Origin: Bacteroides sp.
GTDB lineage: Bacteria > Bacteroidota > Bacteroidia > Bacteroidales > Bacteroidaceae
Reading direction: 5' to 3'
Assembly: GCA_019412865.1 (NCBI GenBank)
Contig: DXOJ01000697.1
Location: forward strand, 1-30,314
DNA: 30,314 bases
Shown here: one piece after another, positions 6,685-13,797 of the stretch
How the letters are laid out: every line of letters begins with the position of its first letter
Numbering within the stretch: position 1 is the first letter of the stretch
The notes under the pieces: generated by a model
What the model saw: the letters and a program-made list of their open reading frames with translations, nothing else
What the model was told of the DNA's origin: nothing
Database searches by the model: none
Program-made: the position numbers and the translations under genes

Positions 6685-7869
6685 TTATTTAATTCCCAGT
6701 TTTTTGGCAATTTCTTTAGGAAGTGCATCTTTATGCACCAGGATATTCATTGTCTTGTAGGCAACGAATGCTTTGGAAGCATACCAGATACCATCATATT
6801 TGCCTGATTTACCCCAAGAGTTTTTCACCATGAAGTATTCTTTTCCATTCTGGTCTTTAGCGATGCCGTAGATTACCATTCCGTGGTCGTCTGTTGTTTC
6901 CCAGTTGTCAAAAGCAACTTGACGCATTTCCTGGGTAATATCCTTTTCAGGGAAAGGTTTGGTGAATAGTTCTCTGCGTTTGTCGGCGGCAGTCAATCCT
7001 GTCCAACGGGCCATGTCTGAACCGGACAGTTCAGATTCTTTGGCTGCATCTGGCATTACGGCGATACCGTCACGTGAGAATCCTTGTTCGCTGACATCGC
7101 TACCCCATGCAAAGGTATAGCCTTTCTTTACTGCATTGTCCATAACAGCCATCAGTTCTTCGATAGGCAGGTTGTAAGACAGACCATTACGCCAGTTATC
7201 CTGAATTTCGATGGCGAATTGAGAATAGAACGGATGGTGTGTATAAGAAGTCAGTGATACATAGTCGTTATAGTTCAATCCCAGTGATTCGGCAAAAGTC
7301 TTCGGAGTATATTCTTTGCCTTTGTAGGTGAACTTCTCCGGACATGCTCCTAGGTAAGTGTCATAAATGGCACTTAGTCCGTTTTTCCATACCGGAGTCA
7401 GTTTGCTTAATTTACCTTTTGCAATCGCATTGATATAACCGGAAGCAACAGCATCCAGCTCATTATGTACCGGCAGCGTATCACCATACATAATACCCGG
7501 CATCACTTCTTGCGGAACGATACCATAATTCTTGATGCAATACATTACATCATAAAAACTTCCACCCGGAGAGAAAGAACTGTCACCGTGATAACGTACA
7601 TAGTTTACTCCGCGATCCTGCATCGTTTTGTGTACAACAAACATTTCAGACAGGTCGTATTCACCTTTACCTAAACGAAGTAGTTCTGATTCAACAAATC
7701 CGAGAGTTGAGAAACTCCAGCAAGTACTCGAACGATTTTGGTTCTTGATAGAAGTTATCGGATTTTCTTTCACTGTCGTGAAAACAAAACCTTCTTCAGG
7801 TTTTGCATCTTGTGCCATAACACTTAGGCTGAACAGGCCTAAAGCAGCAATAAGGATTGTCTTTTTCAT
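6685..7869 (-). CDS. C1-family (bleomycin hydrolase/aminopeptidase C-like) cysteine peptidase
   Basis: This 394-aa papain-fold peptidase has the catalytic set Q44 and C50 in NQNRSSTCWSFST, H329 in DDHGMVIYG and N350 in VKNSWGK. The order and length fit the C1B/bleomycin-hydrolase-like group. Unlike the cytoplasmic bleomycin hydrolases it starts with a clear signal peptide (MKKTILIAALGLFSLSVMAQ, cleavage after A19 likely), so it should act in the periplasm or outside. It is monocistronic and tail-to-tail with the response regulator with only 4 nt between their stops. A -7 element lies 34 bp upstream of its start. Confidence 0.92.
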   Translation of the reverse strand: MKKTILIAALGLFSLSVMAQDAKPEEGFVFTTVKENPITSIKNQNRSSTCWSFSTLGFVESELLRLGKGEYDLSEMFVVHKTMQDRGVNYVRYHGDSSFSPGGSFYDVMYCIKNYGIVPQEVMPGIMYGDTLPVHNELDAVASGYINAIAKGKLSKLTPVWKNGLSAIYDTYLGACPEKFTYKGKEYTPKTFAESLGLNYNDYVSLTSYTHHPFYSQFAIEIQDNWRNGLSYNLPIEELMAVMDNAVKKGYTFAWGSDVSEQGFSRDGIAVMPDAAKESELSGSDMARWTGLTAADKRRELFTKPFPEKDITQEMRQVAFDNWETTDDHGMVIYGIAKDQNGKEYFMVKNSWGKSGKYDGIWYASKAFVAYKTMNILVHKDALPKEIAKKLGIK

Positions 7870-7902
7870 TCCTATGAAATTAATATTAAATTGTTTTGGC
7901 TA

Positions 7903-7910
7903 CAAATATA
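7903..7910 (-). promoter_or_regulatory. Putative -7 element of the C1 peptidase gene
   Basis: On the minus strand these bases read TATATTTG, an exact match to TAnnTTTG, giving a short leader before the start at 7869. No good TTTG lies 19-21 bp upstream. That region is instead occupied by three 10-bp tandem repeats (7923-7952). Confidence 0.5.
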
Positions 7911-7922
7911 GGAAAGTTTCAC

Positions 7923-7952
7923 CACAGAGTAACACAGAGTTTCACAAAGTTT
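7923..7952. repeat. Three 10-bp tandem repeats
   Basis: CACAGAGTAA (7923-7932), CACAGAGTTT (7933-7942) and CACAAAGTTT (7943-7952) are consecutive and differ by one to three bases. One unit per helical turn directly upstream of the -7 element suggests a binding platform covering the -33 region. A dispersed intergenic repeat family is the alternative. Confidence 0.6.
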
Positions 7953-8003
7953 TCTCTTTTTTCAAATGGACAGCTATCTTAATGACTTCCGTTTTATGAC
8001 ATT

Positions 8004-9209
8004 TTATTGTATCTTGGCGCGGTAAGTTCGCTCGGAGAAAGTAATATTCAGGAACAGGGAAAGGCTGTTTTCTTTTTGCATACCGTTAGGAATTTTCATC
8101 TGGCCTTTATATTTCAATCCGATAGAAAGGACGTTGTTATTGCGCAATCCGAAGTTAAGTCCGGTACTGACGTAATATTCGGTTGCCTTTTTCTTTTGAA
8201 TGACGATATAGGAATTATTAATACCTGTTCCCAATAGGATGCTGACCGGATTACGATAGACATTGCCCAATGTATATCTTCCACCGACTGATAACCGGTG
8301 TTGATTCTCAAAACTGACATTGGATTGGGAAGATTGCATCCGGCTCCAGTCCACATATTTGTAGTCGATGGTTGCCATCCAACGTAGAGTGTTGTAGGAA
8401 GCTCCGAGCCCAAAGAATTGAGGAAGACATTGGCGATAGCGTTTCAGGCTTTTTTCAATATCATCTCCTCCCGAACTGCTACTAACGTATAAGTTATTAT
8501 CCTGCTTAAAATCCTGAGAGTAACCATATACGGCACCGGCAACGAAAGAACGTTCGCGGTCTATAGCCCATTTATACTGTACACCGAAATCCGCATAAAA
8601 AGTATGTTTGTAGGAGCTGGTTTCTTCTGTGGCAGTACCTTGCGTCTCCGTTTGTGTGATGGTCCCCGTCACATAAGAAAGATTGGTGCCGACAGAAAAT
8701 CTTTTTCCGAAAAGGTAAGCCGTGCTGATACCCATCTTGGAAAGTCCTCCTTCACCCTGAAAGAGAGAAGAGATAGTACCTCCATTGGTGCCTGCCACTT
8801 CTTCATCCAGCGTGATGGCATATCCCACACTGCTGACGGGAGCCATGAAAATTGCTCCATACCAGCGTGGCATAATCCGGCAACCGATACTTAGGTTATT
8901 CAGATTTCCGGTGACGGAACGGTTACTTGCTCCTCGTTGCGAATAAATCTGGTATGCTCCCATGATACCGGCATCGATCTGGAAGCGTTGTTCGGTCAAC
9001 TCTGTGAGTGAAGCCGGATTGGCGCTGTTAAGGAAATTATTTCCTCGCAATGCAATGCCTGTGCCGCCCAGTCCGGCATATTGCCCGCCTTCTCCGGTAG
9101 AAAGTTCTCCCAGTCCGAACATGGAAGTAGGGGAGTTCGTTGTATTTTGTGCAATAACTATAGAGACAGGAGTATAGAATGCCAGAAGGCAAAACAAAAT
9201 CTTTTTCAT
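8004..9209 (-). CDS. FadL/OmpP1-like outer-membrane beta-barrel protein
   Basis: This 401-aa protein has a signal peptide (MKKILFCLLAFYTPVSIVIA, cleavage before Q21). An N-terminal stretch SPTSMFGLGELSTGEGGQYAGLGGTGIAL...NSANPASLTEL resembles the plug region of FadL/OmpP1-like transporters, with the NPAS motif. Many amphipathic strands with aromatic girdles follow (RWMATIDYKYVDW, LSIGLKYKGQM, LSLFLNITF). The cargo is unknown. It overlaps the DUF4270 gene by 4 nt (ATGA), so the two are co-translated. There is no terminal Phe, as the protein ends RTYRAKIQ after a final strand. Confidence 0.8.
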   Translation of the reverse strand: MKKILFCLLAFYTPVSIVIAQNTTNSPTSMFGLGELSTGEGGQYAGLGGTGIALRGNNFLNSANPASLTELTEQRFQIDAGIMGAYQIYSQRGASNRSVTGNLNNLSIGCRIMPRWYGAIFMAPVSSVGYAITLDEEVAGTNGGTISSLFQGEGGLSKMGISTAYLFGKRFSVGTNLSYVTGTITQTETQGTATEETSSYKHTFYADFGVQYKWAIDRERSFVAGAVYGYSQDFKQDNNLYVSSSSGGDDIEKSLKRYRQCLPQFFGLGASYNTLRWMATIDYKYVDWSRMQSSQSNVSFENQHRLSVGGRYTLGNVYRNPVSILLGTGINNSYIVIQKKKATEYYVSTGLNFGLRNNNVLSIGLKYKGQMKIPNGMQKENSLSLFLNITFSERTYRAKIQ

Positions 9210-10531
9210 TGTTGATAAGTTTTGTAAAGTATGATAAGTTTGGTATTCTTTTTATTGGCGGTATGTTCTCCGTCGCCGAAAATAACGCCTTGAAGTGTGG
9301 TATAGAACAAGTTGTCCGGAAGAAATAATTGTAGTTTCTGACGATCATATCCGGTAGTTCCCAGGTTTGTTTGCAGGAAAGAGGTGATGTCAAAAGAGTA
9401 ATAAGTCTCCTCATAAGACATCTCGTCGACTACTAGATTTCCGCTTTGTACGGAACTCCCGGTGAGGTCGGTGATTACACTTTGCGTCACATTTTCATTG
9501 TTGGCGGTGTAGAGAGCCAGGCTTTTGGGCAACGGGTACATGCCGTCATAAGTTCCTTTTACCGGATATAACTGTAACGTTGCGCTCTCGATAGTCACAA
9601 GCTCTCCTTTTTCGCAGAGATTATTTAAATGTGGGAAGTCGATGGTGACATACATACCTGTCATTCCCTGCAGGTAGACCTGATGCTCGCTTTTTCCGGA
9701 AGAGTATTCATTGCCGTCCCCACTTTGCAGGTTGGCTATCGGGATGTTTGAGCGGTCTTGTTCTATTTTGTTGTAAGTCAGCGTGCTGCTTGTATTGAAA
9801 ACCAGTGTTTTTTCGTTCAGTGTTTCCGTAATCTGGTGATAGTAGACCGTGATGCACATACTGGAGTCGTTGACTTGAAATCCGCTGATACAAGCGTCAT
9901 TTGCATCGGGTATAAAAGCAATTCCCTTGAAATAATCATGGAAGAAATCCTGGGATTGTACCCATCGGCCATCATTCAGCATCAAGTTGAACCATTCTTC
10001 TCCCCATGCATCCGGCAATCGTATTTCCAGTTCTTCGCTCGGTGAGCCCGGAGTAGGACGAAAGTCGAAAGATGCCAGTGGAGTTTCGTTGTAATAGGCA
10101 GTAGTAGTGTTGTATAGGTACCCTCTATCGTCCAGTTCTATATTCTTTGTCAGTTCATGCAGATGAATGCGTTGGGTTTTTAGTGTATCTCCCAGGTAAT
10201 TGCCCGAAGAATACAGGCGTATGGTGATCGAGTCGAACTCATATTGGATGTTTTCATCAAAAGAATAGGAAGGTACTTCATACTCTGCGTAAAAAGAGGC
10301 GGTAATTTTCCCCCATAAGTTGTCGTCACGGTATCCTATCTGGCAAACCGTATCTCCCGAAGTGGCTATGGAGTCGCTTAATACTGTACTAAGTAATACC
10401 GTACAAGTATCCATCTGTTCGTTGAGGAATGAACTTTGTACCCATTTCGCTCCTATGGACGATGAATCGTCTACACAAGCGAAAAAAGAAAGAGATATAA
10501 AGAATGAAAAAAGTAGTATGATTGACTTCAT
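9206..10531 (-). CDS. DUF4270 family lipoprotein
   Basis: This 441-aa protein is counted from the ATG at 10531. A longer in-frame start at 10591 would put 20 charged or polar residues before the signal and is rejected. The signal MKSIILLFSFFISLSFFAC ends in a lipobox with C19, followed by VDDSSSIGAKW. The body is all-beta with a repeated pattern of IxLYSSGNYLGDT- and IxSATLQLYPV-like strands, typical of DUF4270 (PF14092), an exported Bacteroidetes family of unknown role. It is first gene of a two-gene minus-strand operon with the FadL-like barrel, suggesting a lipoprotein partner of that pore (inference). Confidence 0.82.
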   Translation of the reverse strand: MKSIILLFSFFISLSFFACVDDSSSIGAKWVQSSFLNEQMDTCTVLLSTVLSDSIATSGDTVCQIGYRDDNLWGKITASFYAEYEVPSYSFDENIQYEFDSITIRLYSSGNYLGDTLKTQRIHLHELTKNIELDDRGYLYNTTTAYYNETPLASFDFRPTPGSPSEELEIRLPDAWGEEWFNLMLNDGRWVQSQDFFHDYFKGIAFIPDANDACISGFQVNDSSMCITVYYHQITETLNEKTLVFNTSSTLTYNKIEQDRSNIPIANLQSGDGNEYSSGKSEHQVYLQGMTGMYVTIDFPHLNNLCEKGELVTIESATLQLYPVKGTYDGMYPLPKSLALYTANNENVTQSVITDLTGSSVQSGNLVVDEMSYEETYYSFDITSFLQTNLGTTGYDRQKLQLFLPDNLFYTTLQGVIFGDGEHTANKKNTKLIILYKTYQQ

Positions 10532-10561
10532 GTAGTAAAAATGAAATTGGTTTTGTACCGG

Positions 10562-10592
10562 CAAAAGAAGAGGTTTTAAATAGTCCTCCAAA
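10562..10592 (-). promoter_or_regulatory. Putative promoter of the DUF4270 operon
   Basis: On the minus strand TTTG (10592-10589) precedes TTCTTTTG (10569-10562) by 19 bp. The -7 box has one mismatch to TAnnTTTG. The -33 element overlaps the left arm of the 14-bp inverted repeat that begins at 10590. Confidence 0.45.
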
Positions 10593-10672
10593 AAACTATC
10601 GACTAAATCTCTGTATTTGTCGACCTGAATTTTGTTGGTAGATAGAATGTCTTTATTTGTCGATAGTTTTTT
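10590..10672. promoter_or_regulatory. 14-bp inverted repeat between divergent envelope operons (operator candidate)
   Basis: AAAAAACTATCGAC (10590-10603) is the exact reverse complement of GTCGATAGTTTTTT (10659-10672). A third related word, TATTTGTCGA (10614-10623), repeats at 10654-10663, 40 bp away. The left arm touches the -33 of the minus-strand promoter and the right arm touches the -33 region (about 10668-10671) of the plus-strand promoter. The layout is symmetric and suggests one regulator controlling both operons. Confidence 0.6.
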
Positions 10673-10692
10673 TATGCGTGCCCGTTGCCGCC

Positions 10693-10700
10693 TACATTTG
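10693..10700 (+). promoter_or_regulatory. Putative -7 element of the Kelch/DUF4907 operon
   Basis: TACATTTG matches TAnnTTTG exactly and lies 24 bp before the ATG at 10724. The -33 position is a T-run, not TTTG, and overlaps the right arm of the inverted repeat, which would fit activator or repressor control. Confidence 0.5.
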
Positions 10701-10723
10701 CGGTTGTAATCAACGACATATTT

Positions 10724-11782
10724 ATGAATACGAAAATGAATAAATTACTTTGCATGATGGTGGTGCTGCTTTCATTGGCGGCATGTACGGATGATACTGA
10801 ATATACGGCAGGTGTGTGGTATCGCCGTTCTGATTTTGATGGTGTGGCGCGTACGGACGCAGCTGGTTTTACGATTGGTAACATAGGGTACCTCTGCACC
10901 GGATACCGGGGGAGTACCAAAGACCGTTTGAAAGATTGTTGGGCGTATGACATTGAGGCTAATTCGTGGACACAGTGTACATCAATGCCCGATGCAGCTC
11001 CAGCCCGGAATGCAGCTACAGGTTTTGCAGTAGGTACCAAAGGATATATTGCTACCGGTTACGATGCGACAAAAAAGGATTATCTGAATGATTGCTGGCA
11101 GTATGATCCTGCCACGAATTCCTGGAAGGAGATGGCTTCTATTCCGGATGGAACTGATGGGACTAATATCTATGGTAAACGGTATTATGCGCTTTCTTTC
11201 GGCATTGGTCAGTATGGGTATCTGGGTACAGGTTACAACGATAATTATCAAAAGGATTTCTGGAAGTTCGACCCGTCGGTGGGAGATAAAGGAGAATGGA
11301 CAGCCATGAGTGGATTTGGCGGACAGAAGAGAATGGGCGGTATGGCCTTCGTCATAGATGATATAGCTTATATCTGCGGCGGTGAAAATAACGGTTCGGA
11401 TGTGACGGATTTCTGGTGTTTTAATCAGGCAACGGGTACTTGGAAAGAATTGCGCGAACTTTACGATAAGAGTGATGATGATTATGACGACGATTACACT
11501 TCTATCGTCCGTTCTTATGCTTGTGCTTTCGTGATCGACGGTAAAGGATACATTGCTGCGGGGCAGACTGCTGGTGGTAGTTATCGTTCCAATTATTGGA
11601 TTTACGACCCTCTGACAGACCTCTGGGATGGGGAAGATTTGACAGATTTCGAAGGAAGTACACGCTCGAAAGCCGTATGCTTTTCTACTGGAAAACGGGG
11701 AATTATAGCTACGGGAGGAGCTTCTACTTATTATTACGATGATACTTGGGAGTTGAAGCCTTATGAATATGAAGAGAAATAA
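10724..11782 (+). CDS. Kelch-repeat surface lipoprotein
   Basis: This 352-aa protein is counted from ATG 10724, with an alternative at 10736. A TTG at 10685 would add residues before the signal and overlap the promoter. The signal ends in lipobox SLAAC (C21). About six Kelch-like blades follow, with repeated G-Y-(I/L)-x-T-G-Y and D-x-W-x-(Y/F)-(D/N)-x(5)-W motifs: GYLCTGYRG...DCWAYD, GYIATGYDA...DCWQYDPATNSW, GYLGTGYND...DFWKFD, AYICGGENN...DFWCFN, GYIAAGQTA...NYWIYD, GIIATGGAS...DTWELK. An acidic insert DKSDDDYDDDYTS sits between blades 4 and 5. It is probably a beta-propeller binding protein on the cell surface. It overlaps the DUF4907 gene by 20 nt. Confidence 0.88.
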   Translation: MNTKMNKLLCMMVVLLSLAACTDDTEYTAGVWYRRSDFDGVARTDAAGFTIGNIGYLCTGYRGSTKDRLKDCWAYDIEANSWTQCTSMPDAAPARNAATGFAVGTKGYIATGYDATKKDYLNDCWQYDPATNSWKEMASIPDGTDGTNIYGKRYYALSFGIGQYGYLGTGYNDNYQKDFWKFDPSVGDKGEWTAMSGFGGQKRMGGMAFVIDDIAYICGGENNGSDVTDFWCFNQATGTWKELRELYDKSDDDYDDDYTSIVRSYACAFVIDGKGYIAAGQTAGGSYRSNYWIYDPLTDLWDGEDLTDFEGSTRSKAVCFSTGKRGIIATGGASTYYYDDTWELKPYEYEEK

Positions 11783-12092
11783 AAAAATAATAGGTATTAG
11801 TTGCTTTGTCTTGCTGCTTTTAGTGGGAATCATATATGGGTATATGCATTCGATAAACATATATCGGCTGGAAGTAACCCAGATTGAAGGTAGTGGATAC
11901 GGTTATAAGATTTATGAGAGAGAGCGTTTGATAATCGTTCAGCCTTTTATCCCGGTTGTATCCGGGAAAAGACCTTTTCAATCGGTGCAAGATGCCCAAT
12001 GTATCGGAAATTTAGTGCTGGAACGAATTAAAGCTGGAAATGAATTTGCCATATCAAAGGCTGACCTGGATAACTTGGGAGTAGTGTATTAA
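11763..12092 (+). CDS. DUF4907 family membrane-anchored small protein
   Basis: This 109-aa protein has one N-terminal hydrophobic segment (about 9-28, IIGISCFVLLLLVGIIYGYM) and a small soluble domain. Its motifs GSGYGYKIYERERLIIVQPFIPVVSGKRPFQSVQDAQCIGNLVLERI fit the Bacteroidetes family DUF4907, of unknown function. The start lies inside the Kelch gene (20-nt overlap), so translation is coupled; ATG 11769 is an alternative. The segment could be an uncleaved anchor or a signal peptide. A phased palindrome array begins immediately after its stop codon. Confidence 0.75.
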   Translation: MNMKRNKKIIGISCFVLLLLVGIIYGYMHSINIYRLEVTQIEGSGYGYKIYERERLIIVQPFIPVVSGKRPFQSVQDAQCIGNLVLERIKAGNEFAISKADLDNLGVVY

Positions 12093-12180
12093 TGCCACCA
12101 TGTTGGCACAGTCATGCCACCTCATTGGCACGATAGTGTCAACATGGTGGCACTGTTGTGTCAATACGATGGCACAAACT
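12093..12180. repeat. Four-unit 22-bp tandem array of palindromes
   Basis: Units start at 12093, 12115, 12137 and 12159, exactly 22 bp apart, directly after the DUF4907 stop codon. Each has the form TGYCA-N6-TGGCAC followed by five variable bases. Units 1 and 2 are TGCCA/TGGCA perfect palindromic arms, while units 3 and 4 have TGTCA/TGGCA, which still pair in plus-strand RNA by a G-U wobble. Unit 1 (TGCCACCATGTTGGCA) is the reverse complement of unit 3 with one difference, so a larger hairpin is also possible. It lies between convergent genes. Confidence 0.85.
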
Positions 12181-12197
12181 AAAGCATTAAGTACAGA

Positions 12198-12725
12198 TTA
12201 TTTCTTCTCTTCTTCTTTGGGTGCAACTACATAATCTTCTTTGATAAACTCATCATACACCCGCTTGGGATGATCGAATGGTGCGGTTCCATTCTTCTGC
12301 TCATTGAAGTTTTCCCGGCGGAATTGTTTCAGTTTCAAATTATCTTCTGCATACTCCCTCAATTTCTTATGCTCATTTCCATAAAGCGAACTTTCAGTTA
12401 CGTCAGAATTGAGCAGGTTTTCTTTAGGAGTGATAGTAGGTAGGAGCACTTGTTCCAACAGACCACGATAGGCACCGTTATATTCGCACCATACGATATC
12501 GTTGGCTACAAATATACGATAGGAGTACTTAGACCAGGCAGTTTTGATTTCAATAGATGTAGCATAAATTTCAATGGTAGCTTCTGAACCATACGCTTGG
12601 TCACGGATCACAACGGTCGTCCGACCGCTAAGTTCTTCCTTCACGGAAGTTTGCCACTTATCAGAGTGTAAGATCTCTTCGATAATTTCCGGCAAATTTT
12701 CTTTAATCTCAAACTGTATTCTCAT
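12198..12725 (-). CDS. Conserved-looking cytoplasmic protein of unknown function
   Basis: This 175-aa protein is not recognised. It has no signal peptide or membrane segment. The N-terminal part (1-95) looks alpha/beta (LPEIIEEILHSDKWQTSVKEEL then strands TTVVIRD, ATIEIYA, SIEIKTA, YRIFVAN). The C-terminal third is highly charged (EHKKLREYAEDNLKLKQFRREN) and ends in Lys/Glu. It stands alone between the palindrome array and the divergent patatin gene. A strong AAGGAGGA sequence lies about 40 nt upstream of the ATG, too far to act as a normal ribosome site. Between them is a GC-rich CCTGCCCGCAGG palindrome that could bring the two closer. Confidence 0.6.
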   Translation of the reverse strand: MRIQFEIKENLPEIIEEILHSDKWQTSVKEELSGRTTVVIRDQAYGSEATIEIYATSIEIKTAWSKYSYRIFVANDIVWCEYNGAYRGLLEQVLLPTITPKENLLNSDVTESSLYGNEHKKLREYAEDNLKLKQFRRENFNEQKNGTAPFDHPKRVYDEFIKEDYVVAPKEEEKK

Positions 12726-12785
12726 GGTGCTTGCCTGCGGGCAGGACTTTTTAATTTTTTTCCTCCTTAAACAATTAAGTTAGCC

Positions 12786-12793
12786 TAAAGTTA
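12786..12793 (-). promoter_or_regulatory. Weak -7 candidate for the 175-aa gene
   Basis: The minus strand reads TAACTTTA, 7 of 8 matches to TAnnTTTG. A partial TTG-containing -33 (about 12813-12816) lies 20 bp upstream. This is a tentative call. Confidence 0.25.
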
Positions 12794-12836
12794 CATAGAT
12801 TGAAGCAAAAAAACAAGATTTTGTTGAAATATTTAC

Positions 12837-12844
12837 TATTTTTG
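12837..12844 (+). promoter_or_regulatory. Putative -7 element upstream of the patatin gene
   Basis: TATTTTTG matches TAnnTTTG but is about 108 bp from the ATG, implying a leader of roughly 100 nt. It overlaps the left arm of an 11-bp perfect inverted repeat, TATTTACTATT (12830-12840)/AATAGTAAATA (12891-12901). No TTTG sits at the right -33 distance. Confidence 0.35.
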
Positions 12845-12951
12845 CTGAATGAACTACCTTTTCCGTTTGTTTTTGTTATAAATATGCATGAATAGTAAAT
12901 ACAGAGAGAGCATGTATAAAAGAGAATGGAAATTAGAAGATAGGAGAAAAA

Positions 12952-13797
12952 ATGAAGAACTTACAGATAGATGGATCTACCGGTTTAGTGTTGGAAGGCG
13001 GGGGAATGCGTGGAGTATTCACCTGCGGCGTACTTGATTATTTTATGGATCATGATATCCGGTTTCCCTATGCGATAGGAGTGTCTGCCGGTGCATGCAA
13101 CGGATTGTCGTATGCATCACGGCAACGGGGACGTGCCAAGTACAGCAATATCGACTTGTTGGAGAAGTACAATTATATCGGTCTGAAATATTTGCTCAAA
13201 AAGCGTAATATTTTGGATTTCGATCTATTGTTCAATGAGTTCCCCGAACACATTCTTCCTTATGATTATGAAACATATTTTGCTTCACCGGAACGTTTCG
13301 TGATGGTGACTACTAATTGCATTACGGGAGAAGCCAATTATTTCGAAGAGAAAAAAGACAGGCGCAGGGTGATCGATATTGTCCGTGCATCCAGCAGTCT
13401 CCCTTTTGTGTGTCCTATCACTTATGTGGATGAGATTCCTATGCTTGATGGGGGAATCGTAGATTCCATACCTCTGCAAAGAGCTATTGCGGATGGCTGT
13501 ACGAGAAATGTCGTGATACTTACCCGTAACCGGGGATATCGGAAAGATTCGAAAGATATTCGTATCCCTTCGTTTGTATACCGGAAATATCCGAAGTTGC
13601 GTGAAGCGTTAAGTTGCCGGTGTGCTGTTTATAATGAACAGCTGGAAATGGTGGAACGCATGGAGGATGAGGGAAAGATTGTCGTTATCCGTCCTTTGAA
13701 ACCTGTAGCTGTAGACCGTATAGAGAAAGATGTGCAAAAGCTGACAGAGCTTTATAAGGAAGGGTACGAATGTGCGAAAGCTTTATTTTCATTTTGA
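12952..13797 (+). CDS. Patatin-like phospholipase (YjjU-type)
   Basis: This 281-aa cytoplasmic protein has the patatin catalytic set: oxyanion glycine loop EGGGMRGVF (about 15-23), nucleophile elbow GVSAG with S45, and catalytic D166 in the DGG motif (MLDGGIVDSIPL). Size and the C-terminal segment (VVIRPLKPVAVDRIEKD) suit the bacterial YjjU/RssA-like patatin family. It presumably hydrolyses acyl esters of membrane lipids; the true substrate is unknown. The start is preceded by AGGAGAAAAA, a reasonable ribosome site. Its 3' end overlaps the convergent WYL regulator gene by 9 bp. Confidence 0.92.
   Translation: MKNLQIDGSTGLVLEGGGMRGVFTCGVLDYFMDHDIRFPYAIGVSAGACNGLSYASRQRGRAKYSNIDLLEKYNYIGLKYLLKKRNILDFDLLFNEFPEHILPYDYETYFASPERFVMVTTNCITGEANYFEEKKDRRRVIDIVRASSSLPFVCPITYVDEIPMLDGGIVDSIPLQRAIADGCTRNVVILTRNRGYRKDSKDIRIPSFVYRKYPKLREALSCRCAVYNEQLEMVERMEDEGKIVVIRPLKPVAVDRIEKDVQKLTELYKEGYECAKALFSF

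Noticed and set aside
10532..10591. N-terminal extension of the DUF4270 protein from ATG 10591
   Set aside because: It would place 20 residues before a clean lipoprotein signal and run through the predicted promoter.
10590..10672. Terminal inverted repeats of a small insertion element
   Set aside because: Only 55 bp lie between the arms, there is no target duplication, and the location between divergent -33 boxes fits an operator better.
10982..11860. 292-aa open frame antisense to the Kelch gene
   Set aside because: Composition is Ile/Ser/Arg-rich shadow of the Kelch repeats; the sense strand has a clear family match and lipobox.
12093..12180. CRISPR array
   Set aside because: Period is 22 bp with only 5-6 variable bases between units, so there are no spacers, and no cas genes are present.
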